DNA from: Dehalococcoidia bacterium
GTDB taxonomy: Bacteria > Chloroflexota > Dehalococcoidia > Lucifugimonadales > Lucifugimonadaceae
Reading direction: 5' to 3'
DNA: 7,924 bases
Assembly: GCA_028278465.1 (NCBI GenBank)
Contig: JANQEF010000190.1
Location: forward strand, 1-7,924
Positions 1-4,840 of this stretch are shown here, in pieces (position 1 is the first letter of the stretch; every line of letters begins with the position of its first letter). A program made the position numbers and the translations under genes. The notes below the pieces were generated by a model that saw only the letters and a list, made by a program, of their open reading frames with translations, was not told the DNA's origin and did not search any database.

Positions 1-484
1 CTTCACCTGCCTGCGGCTCGTCGATCATTGCGGGCTCCTCGCCCAGGAGGTCCGACAGGCCGCCACCACCGCTGCTGGCTCCGCCTCCACCGCCGGCTCC
101 GCCGTCCTCGATGTACTCGTCTTCCGGCACCTCTTCATATCCGCCGTCGATCCCACCGCCATCATCGACAAGGACTTCGCTCTCCGGGCTTTCCTTGACA
201 GCCTCGATGCCATCGTCAAGCCCGGCATCGTCCTCGATGATCTCCTCCGTGTCACCGCCCTCAACGCTCTCGCCACCGCCACCGCCGATGCCGCCGCTCT
301 CCTCGATGCTCATCTGCTCGTCATCGTCGAAGAGTTCTGGCGCGACGTTATTGAACGGGTTCGTCACATCAAGGATGTGCTCCCGTATGTCCAGCAGAGT
401 CTGCTGGATCTGGTTCTTTATGAGGTTTAGCTCATCCTCGGCGGACTTGAGTCCAGCCTTCAGACGAGCGTCTTCGCCGGCCAA
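1..484 (-). CDS. ArlC/D/E-like archaellum accessory protein (3' end outside the window)
   Basis: I read this frame by hand from a TTG start at 484; it stays open to position 1, giving about 161 residues with the C-terminus missing. Residues ~1-35 form a charged amphipathic helix (ARLKAGLKSAEDELNLIKNQ), then QTLLDIREHILDVTNPFNNV. This helix followed by an 'NPF' motif resembles archaeal FlaC/FlaD/FlaE (ArlC/D/E) proteins, which sit at the base of the archaellum motor and pass chemotaxis signals to it in Euryarchaeota. From about residue 58 on the sequence is low complexity: runs of Gly (GGIGGGGGE, GGAGGGGGASSGGGG) alternate with Asp/Glu stretches (EEIIEDDAGLDDG, EEVPEDEYIEDGG), ending in LSDLLGEEP before the edge. 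An in-frame TAA at 490-488 blocks a start further upstream; a GAGG overlapping the stop of the previous gene lies 11 bases before the TTG. Position just after an archaellin array supports the call. The start is the least certain part; a structured C-terminal FlaD/E domain may follow outside the window. Confidence 0.68.
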   Translation of the reverse strand, partial: MAGEDARLKAGLKSAEDELNLIKNQIQQTLLDIREHILDVTNPFNNVAPELFDDDEQMSIEESGGIGGGGGESVEGGDTEEIIEDDAGLDDGIEAVKESPESEVLVDDGGGIDGGYEEVPEDEYIEDGGAGGGGGASSGGGGLSDLLGEEPAMIDEPQAGE

Positions 485-497
485 GGTTTAGTGGACC

Positions 498-632
498 TCA
501 CTGGCTCTCTTGCTGTTGGGCGAACAGCCTCGATCGGATGTCCGCGAGCATCGGAAACACCGTGTCCCGAAGCGACTTCAATTCGTCCTGTATGGCCTGC
601 AGCCTCTCTTCCAGGCCCTGGTCATCGGCCAC
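498..632 (-). CDS. 44-residue coiled-coil microprotein of the archaellum cluster
   Basis: A GTG start at 632 is preceded by GGAGG at 642-638 with 5 bases between, and the frame runs 44 codons to TGA at 500-498. The product begins MADDQGLEERLQAIQDELKS and ends RSRLFAQQQESQ. Hydrophobic residues recur with roughly heptad spacing (L7, L11, I14, L18, L21, F26, L29, I32, L36), so it should be one long helix able to form a coiled coil; a Pro at 27 may kink it. There is no signal peptide or membrane segment. It lies between archaellin 1 and the ArlC/D/E-like gene, only 13 bases from the latter, so co-translation is likely. I do not recognise a family. By size and context it could be a minimal ArlC-like adaptor or a partner of the ArlC/D/E-like helix; alternatively it is the remnant of a longer gene broken by frameshifts. 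Confidence 0.55.
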   Translation of the reverse strand: MADDQGLEERLQAIQDELKSLRDTVFPMLADIRSRLFAQQQESQ

Positions 633-765
633 TGCAACCTCCACTCCTGCTCAAACTGTGCGCAGGCGACGCGGCTGCCACAGGGTCCACTGCTAGCAGT
701 GTGCTGTGGCGCTGTATGAGCCGTGTCAGGGCAGGGTTGTTTAACTCTTTGCTTATCTCGCTCAC
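622..765 (-). other. Possible overlapping 47-codon ORF (doubtful)
   Basis: A GTG at 765-763 overlaps the TGA of archaellin 1 (GTGA overlap), and the frame runs 47 codons to a TGA at 624-622, inside the start region of the microprotein gene. The first half looks protein-like (SEISKELNNPALTRLIQRHS); the second half is Ser/Gly/Ala-rich and does not. No ribosome binding site is spaced correctly for the GTG, and a stable stem-loop lies within the frame. It could be a translational bridge between the two genes, an old N-terminus of the microprotein lost by frameshift, or chance. Confidence 0.18.
677..710 (-). other. Stem-loop downstream of archaellin 1, without T-tract
   Basis: An outer 7-base inverted repeat (GCCACAG / CTGTGGC, 677-683 and 704-710) encloses a perfect palindrome, CACTGCTAGCAGTG. 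The structure starts about 50 bases after the archaellin 1 stop. On the minus-strand transcript it is followed by AGCCGCGTCGCC, so it lacks the T-tract of an intrinsic terminator. It may partly attenuate transcription into the accessory genes, or protect the 3' end of the archaellin message from exonucleases. Confidence 0.45.
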
Positions 766-1484
766 CTCAGGTCCATCACCGGGTCGAGCCGCACCGGCAC
801 GGTGCGCTCCAGCGTCGTTACTGCGCCGACATTCGGCTTGACCTCGAGCGTGAAGATGTCGTTCGCCGTCAGGATCGTGCCGCCCGTGGCAAGGATCCCG
901 TGTGCGCCGTTGGCGTCAGCTGTCCACGACGTCACGGCGTTAGCGGCGTTGATATCGGCGACGGCGTTGTCCCGCTGCAGCAGCCACACCGTCATCTCGG
1001 CCTTCTCTCCTGCCTCCAGGAAGTTGTCGCCGTCGCTGTTGCCGATGAAGCTCACGGTCCAGGGCACGTCCGGCAGGAACTGGTTCTGGTCGGTGTACGA
1101 GACAACCGTGCGGTATTCGGCGTTGCTCACGATGTCCGGGTCGGTGCCCGACGCGTCCGTGGTGTACGGCGGTGTGAGGTCAACTCCTTCACCTGATACC
1201 GACGGAACGACGATGAACGAGACCTTGTAGATGGTGTTCGTAGGCGTGCTGCCGTGTGCGCCGCGGAACGCCACGAAAGAGCCGCGCGGCTCGAGCGATG
1301 ACCTGGCCGATTCGAGACCGCTGTAGATCGTCTCCTTGGAGCGTTCGGCCGAGAAGACGCCGGTGGAGAGCACGGTGAATGCGAACACCGTCGCGACGAC
1401 CACGAACGCGATCAAAATAATCGCCGTCTCGATGCCGGTCACTCCTCTCCTCGCCGCGACGTTCTCGCTGCGGTGGCTCGTCAT
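762..1484 (-). CDS. Archaellin 1 (archaeal-type flagellin, ArlB/FlaB family)
   Basis: The 240-residue product is a filament subunit of an archaellum. Residues 1-14 (MTSHRSENVAARRG) are a class III, type IV pilin-like leader; cleavage after Gly14 would leave VTGIE at the mature N-terminus, with Glu at +5 as the prepilin/preflagellin peptidase requires. A hydrophobic assembly helix follows (AIILIAFVVVATVFAFTVLS, residues 21-40), then the family pattern STGVFSAERSKETIY. The outer domain (about 65-240) is beta-rich and contains DLTPPYT, SYTDQNQFLPDVPWTV and GEKAEMTVWLL; it ends with FTLEVKP...TLERTVPVRLDPVMDLR, a typical archaellin C-terminus. Length fits the short archaellins. The leader length matches both sister genes and supports ATG 1484; a GGAG lies 11 bases upstream, a rather long spacing. 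It is the last archaellin in transcription order and the only one not followed by an intrinsic terminator, so it probably reads through to the accessory genes. Confidence 0.94.
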   Translation of the reverse strand: MTSHRSENVAARRGVTGIETAIILIAFVVVATVFAFTVLSTGVFSAERSKETIYSGLESARSSLEPRGSFVAFRGAHGSTPTNTIYKVSFIVVPSVSGEGVDLTPPYTTDASGTDPDIVSNAEYRTVVSYTDQNQFLPDVPWTVSFIGNSDGDNFLEAGEKAEMTVWLLQRDNAVADINAANAVTSWTADANGAHGILATGGTILTANDIFTLEVKPNVGAVTTLERTVPVRLDPVMDLR

Positions 1485-1705
1485 CTCTGGCTCAACTCCA
1501 GTTCAGCCTTTTGCTATGTGTCGTACGGGAACGGCCTTCGCTCATCGCGTCGCTGTCCGCACCGCGGCCTCATCCGTGCGCGCGTGCGGCGAGCGAGTAC
1601 ACGTAGCTAAACACTAAGGTCGGCGGCAGTTTGCGGCGTTTGTGGCTACACCACCTGCCCGTGCAGTGGTCACCCCCACCTTTCGCAAACATTGCACACA
1701 TAAGA
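1485..1705 (-). promoter_or_regulatory. Leader/promoter region of archaellin 1 with a small hairpin
   Basis: About 220 bases between the archaellin 2 terminator and archaellin 1. No gene is supported. A hairpin is visible at 1650-1670: ACCAC(C)TGC pairs with GCAGTGGT around a CCGT loop, with one bulged C. The stretch at 1681-1690, just past the terminator, reads GTTTGCGAAAGG on the minus strand and resembles GTTTGTGGAAAAGG just past the other archaellin terminator, suggesting homologous upstream regions. Archaellin 1 must get its message from a promoter here if the terminator works, but I could not find a convincing -35/-10 pair. Confidence 0.4.
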
Positions 1706-1737
1706 AGACAGCCACCGGCGGGCGCCGGTGGCTGTCT
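1701..1737 (-). terminator. Intrinsic terminator after archaellin 2
   Basis: A perfect 15-base inverted repeat (AGACAGCCACCGGCG at 1706-1720, CGCCGGTGGCTGTCT at 1723-1737) has a 2-base gap; in practice the loop opens to four or more bases. It begins about 30 bases after the archaellin 2 stop. On the minus strand the stem is followed by a short T-rich run (TCTTA), weaker than a classical tract. The stem core CAGCCACCGG/CCGGTGGCTG is identical to that of the terminator after archaellin 3. Confidence 0.8.
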
Positions 1738-1766
1738 CCAGGTCGAAACTGGTGGAAGAGCGACTC

Positions 1767-2492
1767 TTAGCGTAGGTCCAGGACCGTGTCCAGCCTTGGA
1801 GGCAGGGTTCTCTGGAGGGTCATCACCGAGCCGGAGTTGGGCTTGACCTCGAGCGTGAACTTGTCGTTCGGCGTCAGGATCGTGCCGCCTGTGGCCAGGA
1901 TGCCGCTGGCGCCGTTGGCGTCGGCGGTCCAGCCGGTAACCGCGTTGTCGGCGGTAATGGCGGTGCCGGTGGCACGCGTCAGCAGCCACACAGTCATCTC
2001 AGCCTTCTCACCGGCTTCCAGCAGGTTGTCACCTGAGTTCTCACCGATGAAGTTCACCGTCCAAGGGACGTCGGGGAGGAACTGGTTCTGGTCCGTGTAC
2101 GAGACGATGGTCCGGTATTCAGCTCCGCTCACGATGTCGGGGTCGGTACCCGACGCATCGGCGCTGTACGGTGGTGTCAGGTCGATCGCCTCACCGGCCA
2201 CGGCCGGCGCAACGATGAAGCTCACCTTGAACACCGTGGTAGCTGCGCTACCGCCGGAGCCATGAGTGGCGGAGTACGCAATCAGCGCCCCACGCGGCTC
2301 AAGCGAGCTTCGTGCCTCTTCCAGTCCTGCGTAGATGGTGTCCTTTGACCTTTCGGCAGAGAACACACCCGTCGACAGGACGGTGAAGGCAAATACAGAG
2401 GCCACAACCACGAATGCGATCAGGATGATTGCGGTCTCCAGACCAGTAATTCCCCTCTCGCTACGCAGCAGGCCGTAGCTGTGCTTACGCAT
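1767..2492 (-). CDS. Archaellin 2 (archaeal-type flagellin, ArlB/FlaB family)
   Basis: A 241-residue filament subunit. Leader residues 1-14 (MRKHSYGLLRSERG) end at the processing Gly14; the mature protein starts ITGLETAIILIAFVVV, with Glu at +5. The helix and the block STGVFSAERSKDTIYAGL are nearly identical to those of its neighbours, as are DLTPPYS, SYTDQNQFLPDVPWTV and GEKAEMTVWLL in the outer domain. The C-terminus is FTLEVKPNSG...TLPPRLDTVLDLR. An AGGAG at 2506-2502 precedes the start. A TTG directly before the ATG (2495) would also fit the ribosome binding site (6 bases rather than 9), but the ATG start gives the same 14-residue leader as the sister genes. The protein differs from the other two mainly in the 75-100 loop (SATHGSGGSAATT) and around TRATGTAITADN. 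It is the middle gene of the array, isolated by a terminator on each side, so it may be a separate transcription unit. Confidence 0.94.
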   Translation of the reverse strand: MRKHSYGLLRSERGITGLETAIILIAFVVVASVFAFTVLSTGVFSAERSKDTIYAGLEEARSSLEPRGALIAYSATHGSGGSAATTVFKVSFIVAPAVAGEAIDLTPPYSADASGTDPDIVSGAEYRTIVSYTDQNQFLPDVPWTVNFIGENSGDNLLEAGEKAEMTVWLLTRATGTAITADNAVTGWTADANGASGILATGGTILTPNDKFTLEVKPNSGSVMTLQRTLPPRLDTVLDLR

Positions 2493-2501
2493 CAATTCTG
2501 T

Positions 2502-2537
2502 CTCCTATTAACGCTTGTGGCGCCCGCCCACGCGGGC
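2502..2537 (-). promoter_or_regulatory. 5' leader of archaellin 2: hairpin plus ribosome binding site
   Basis: A 6-base GC hairpin (GCCCGC, loop of four, GCGGGC; 2522-2537) lies about 15 bases upstream of AGGAG (2506-2502). A similar GC-rich hairpin precedes the ribosome binding site of archaellin 3. Both could stabilise the 5' end of these presumably abundant messages or tune translation. Confidence 0.4.
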
Positions 2538-2558
2538 AGGCAGTCCAACGTCGGCTAG

Positions 2559-2602
2559 TCCACCAGTTCCGGGGGAAGGCCCGGCCGGGTCCTTCCACCA
2601 GT
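2559..2602. repeat. Palindrome flanked by 9-base direct repeats upstream of archaellin 2
   Basis: GGAAGGCCCGG (2574-2584) pairs with CCGGGTCCTTCC (2585-2596), with one bulged T. TCCACCAGT occurs directly repeated on either side (2559-2567 and 2594-2602, the second overlapping the palindrome arm by three bases). It sits about 80 bases upstream of the archaellin 2 start. It might be a protein-binding site or a transcript stem-loop; no T-tract follows on either strand. Confidence 0.4.
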
Positions 2603-2710
2603 AGACTGCTTTCGGTCACCTCCAAGCTATTCCTGAGCCCGTTGCGAGGTATTCAGGGCGGCACCACGGTCACGGTGTAGTTACCCACACGCCCGCATCC
2701 GCCTTTTCCA

Positions 2711-2748
2711 CAAACGAAAACAGCCACCGGTCTCATCCGGTGGCTGTT
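2711..2748 (-). terminator. Intrinsic terminator after archaellin 3
   Basis: A 12-base perfect stem, AACAGCCACCGG (2719-2730) and CCGGTGGCTGTT (2737-2748), with a TCTCAT loop, begins about 24 bases after the archaellin 3 stop. On the minus strand it runs into TTTTCGTTTG. The plus side also has AGTTTTTCTA nearby, but no plus-strand gene needs it. Its stem core is the same as that after archaellin 2. Confidence 0.85.
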
Positions 2749-2771
2749 CCAGTTTTTCTATCTCAGGTCTG

Positions 2772-3494
2772 CTAGTTCAGATCCATGATCGCGTCTATCC
2801 TCACCGGGACCGTTCGCTCAATCGTCATGACCGATCCCAGCGCCGGCTTGACCTCGATCGTGAAGATGTCGTTCGACGTGAGGAGCGAGCCTCCGCTGGC
2901 GAGAATGCCGTGCGCGCCCCTGGAGTCCGCCACCCATCCCGTCGTGGCGTTGGCAGCGGTTATGTCTGCAACGGCGAAATCGCGCTGCAGCAGCCATACA
3001 GTTATCTCTGCCTTCTCGCCAACCTCCAGCAGGAAGTCGCTCGACGACTCGCCGATGAACTCGACCGTCCACGGCACGTCTGAAAGGTGCTGGTTCCTGT
3101 CTGTGTATGAGATCACCGTCCGGTATTCGGCGTCCGTCACGAAGTCCGGGTCGACGCCAGACTCGTCAGCGGTGTAAGGCGGCGTCAGGTCAACCTCTCC
3201 TCCGGAAGCGGAGTTACCGACGACAAAGGTCAGCTTGTAGACCGTGGTGACAGGTCCAGAGCCGTAGGCGCCGCTGTACGCGATCACCGAGCCGCGCGGC
3301 TCGATAGAAGACCTCGCCTCCTGGAGTCCTGCGTAGATCGTGTCTTTCGACCGCTCGGCAGAGAACACGCCTGTCGACAGGACGGTGAAGGCGAAAACCG
3401 TGGCGACGACCACGAAAGCTATCAGGATGATCGCCGTTTCCAGACCGGTGATGCCTTGTTCAGCCTCGGACCGTCCCGGGCCTTTCAAGCTCAT
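2772..3494 (-). CDS. Archaellin 3 (archaeal-type flagellin, ArlB/FlaB family)
   Basis: A 240-residue filament subunit and the first archaellin in transcription order. The frame is open upstream to 3617, but the right start is ATG 3494: an AGGAG at 3506-3502 is 7 bases away, and the leader (MSLKGPGRSEAEQG) is then exactly 14 residues, as in both paralogues. Cleavage after Gly14 gives ITGLETAIILIAFVVV, then the conserved STGVFSAERSKDTIYAGL. Outer-domain blocks are DLTPPYT (102-108), SYTDRNQHLSDVPWTV (129-144), GEKAEITVWLL (159-169) and the C-terminal FTIEVKPALGSVMTIERTVP. The leader is less basic at its end (EAEQG rather than ERG or RRG). Asn182 (NAT) is the only N-X-S/T sequon I find in the three archaellins; the paralogues read NAV there. 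This copy is the most diverged of the three in its middle part. A long gene-free region upstream separates it from the divergent response regulator, so its promoter should lie there. Confidence 0.94.
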   Translation of the reverse strand: MSLKGPGRSEAEQGITGLETAIILIAFVVVATVFAFTVLSTGVFSAERSKDTIYAGLQEARSSIEPRGSVIAYSGAYGSGPVTTVYKLTFVVGNSASGGEVDLTPPYTADESGVDPDFVTDAEYRTVISYTDRNQHLSDVPWTVEFIGESSSDFLLEVGEKAEITVWLLQRDFAVADITAANATTGWVADSRGAHGILASGGSLLTSNDIFTIEVKPALGSVMTIERTVPVRIDAIMDLN

Positions 3495-3942
3495 TGCTTC
3501 TCTCCTAACCAACCGTCGCGGGTCCCGCCCGCGTGATCCAGCTGTTCCACGGCGCGCTATTTGCCATGCCAGCTTCTGCGCCAGGCCCGCCGTCTTTCGG
3601 GGTGCCTGAATGGACACGTGCGCGAAACCCTTAGTGGTTCAAATTTAGGGACTATTGACCGGTTGCCGGAGGAAGGCGACACCAAACATGCTGTCAGTGA
3701 ATGCGCCTAACAAAGGAACGGCGGTTCGCCAGCCCGCGGTTGGTGAGGACACACAGGGGGGGTCACTCAGCGCATCGCGTATCCCCGGCGTCGCAGGAAC
3801 GAAGGGTTATGCCCGAGTATCTACGTTGTGGGGTTCATCAATGTTCGTCAGCGCGTTTTCCCGGCTGCGCTGGTCCTGTTCATGTAACAGCAATAGAGCC
3901 CACAGTGACCATTCAGCCCGGCAGTCAGGGAGTTTCGCAACG
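3495..3942. promoter_or_regulatory. Divergent intergenic region between archaellin 3 and the response regulator
   Basis: About 450 bases with no supported gene. It contains, from left to right: the archaellin 3 ribosome binding site (3502-3506, minus strand); a GC hairpin at 3517-3533 (CGCGGG, 5-base loop, CCCGCG); a comparatively AT-rich patch around 3630-3655 where promoter elements could lie; a run of seven G at 3756-3762; and a dyad CTGTT-N5-AACAG at 3876-3890, some 50 bases before the response regulator start. Promoters for both directions must be here, but I cannot name -35/-10 boxes with confidence. Confidence 0.45.
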
Positions 3943-4659
3943 ATGCACAAGATCAGTGTGCTGATCGCTGATGACCACGAACTTATGAGAGAGAGCCTCG
4001 CCGTCCTGCTGGGACGAGAGCCGGGGCTTGAGGTTGTGGGCGTCGCCGCAGACGGCAGGTCCGCAATCGCCATGGCACGCTCGCTCCAGCCGACAGTCGC
4101 GATACTGGACGTCGGCCTTCCCTCCATCAACGGCATACAGTCCGCCCGCCAAATACGCGTGGACTCGCCCCAGAGCGGCATCGTCATGCTCTCAAGCCAC
4201 GACCGTGGCGAGTACCTTAAGGACTTCATGCGGGACGACTCTTCGGGCAAGGCGTTCCTGCTCAAGAACACGCTGCGCAACACGCGTGACATCGTCAGGA
4301 CCATCGAAGACGTGTCCGCCGGCCGCACCGTTCTCGACCCGGCGATGGTCTCCAAGCTGACCTCGGACGAAGCGGTCCGTGTCAGCGGGGCACTCAAGAG
4401 CCTGAGCCCGCGCGAGCTGCAGGTCCTCGGGCTGATGGCAAAAGCCAGCAGCAACCGGGCGATCGCAGACGCGCTGTTTATCCAGCCCCGCACCGTTGAG
4501 CACCACATCTCCAGCATCCTCGCCAAGCTCGGCTTCAACTCCACGGGCGAGAGGCACGGAAGGGTGTTCGCCATCCTGACCTACCTCGAGGCGACGGGCC
4601 TGATCCCGGCACAGGCCGCAGATCTCGACCCGGCGGTCGATGACCTGATGGCCGCGTAG
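3943..4659 (+). CDS. NarL/LuxR-family response regulator
   Basis: A 238-residue two-component transcription regulator. The N-terminal receiver domain (about 3-122) has the acidic pair in IADDHE (Asp10/Asp11), the phospho-accepting Asp56 in ILDVGLP, Ser84 in VMLSSHD at the switch position and Lys108 in FLLKN. The C-terminal LuxR-type helix-turn-helix (about 153-198) reads LSPRELQVLGLMAKASSNRA then RTVEHHISSILAKLGF, with the recognition helix in the latter part. The open frame extends upstream to 3655, but the extension (Arg/Ser/Cys-rich, no domain) is unlike protein; ATG 3943 starts directly before the first receiver strand and has GGGAG upstream. No histidine kinase is in the window, so its signal is unknown. 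It is transcribed away from archaellin 3, and regulation of the archaellins is possible by position only. It ends at its own strong terminator. Confidence 0.92.
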   Translation: MHKISVLIADDHELMRESLAVLLGREPGLEVVGVAADGRSAIAMARSLQPTVAILDVGLPSINGIQSARQIRVDSPQSGIVMLSSHDRGEYLKDFMRDDSSGKAFLLKNTLRNTRDIVRTIEDVSAGRTVLDPAMVSKLTSDEAVRVSGALKSLSPRELQVLGLMAKASSNRAIADALFIQPRTVEHHISSILAKLGFNSTGERHGRVFAILTYLEATGLIPAQAADLDPAVDDLMAA

Positions 4660-4689
4660 CCGACACGAAAATCTCCCGGCCGAAGCAAG

Positions 4690-4724
4690 CAGGACTGGCA
4701 AATCGCCGGTCCTGTTTTCTTTTT
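4690..4724 (+). terminator. Rho-independent terminator after the response regulator
   Basis: The stem CAGGACTGGC (4690-4699) pairs with GCCGGTCCTG (4705-4714) with one G-T wobble and an AAATC loop, followed directly by TTTTCTTTTT. It lies 30 bases after the response regulator stop and separates it from the O-methyltransferase. This is a classical bacterial intrinsic terminator. Confidence 0.9.
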
Positions 4725-4840
4725 GGGCAGCACAGCTGCGTTTTGTTGTGACGGGCCGCGTCTTCGCGCTCTTGGACTGCCAGCGTCGGATACAGTTGTC
4801 TCCGGCTGGATTCGACCCCTTCACCTCACCGGAGAGACAG

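Noticed and set aside
111..491. Plus-strand Ser/Pro-rich reading frame.
   Set aside because: It is the antisense shadow of the Gly/acidic-rich linker of the minus-strand ArlC/D/E-like gene.
1576..1588. Alternating purine-pyrimidine GTGCGCGCGTGCG as a Z-DNA or regulatory element.
   Set aside because: Short and expected in GC-rich spacer sequence; nothing else supports it.
1747..2602. 11-base inverted repeat (ACTGGTGGAAG / CTTCCACCAGT) on either side of archaellin 2, suggesting an invertible segment.
   Set aside because: An 11-base match is expected several times by chance in 8 kb, the arms do not extend, and no recombinase is present.
3495..3617. Longer form of archaellin 3 with 41 extra residues.
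   Set aside because: ATG 3494 has an optimal AGGAG and yields the same 14-residue leader as both paralogues; a 55-residue leader would be abnormal.
3628..3660. TTGACC near 3656 as a -35 box for the response regulator.
   Set aside because: No acceptable -10 hexamer lies 16-18 bases downstream.
3756..3762. Run of seven G as a possible phase-variation tract.
   Set aside because: It lies in non-coding sequence under the preferred start, and seven is short for slippage control.
3655..3942. N-terminal extension of the response regulator frame (96 extra codons).
   Set aside because: The extension is Arg/Ser/Cys-rich with no domain, while ATG 3943 starts exactly at the receiver domain with a ribosome binding site.
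4748..4840. Longer form of the O-methyltransferase.
   Set aside because: The extra residues match no domain and ATG 4841 has GGAG at 6 bases.
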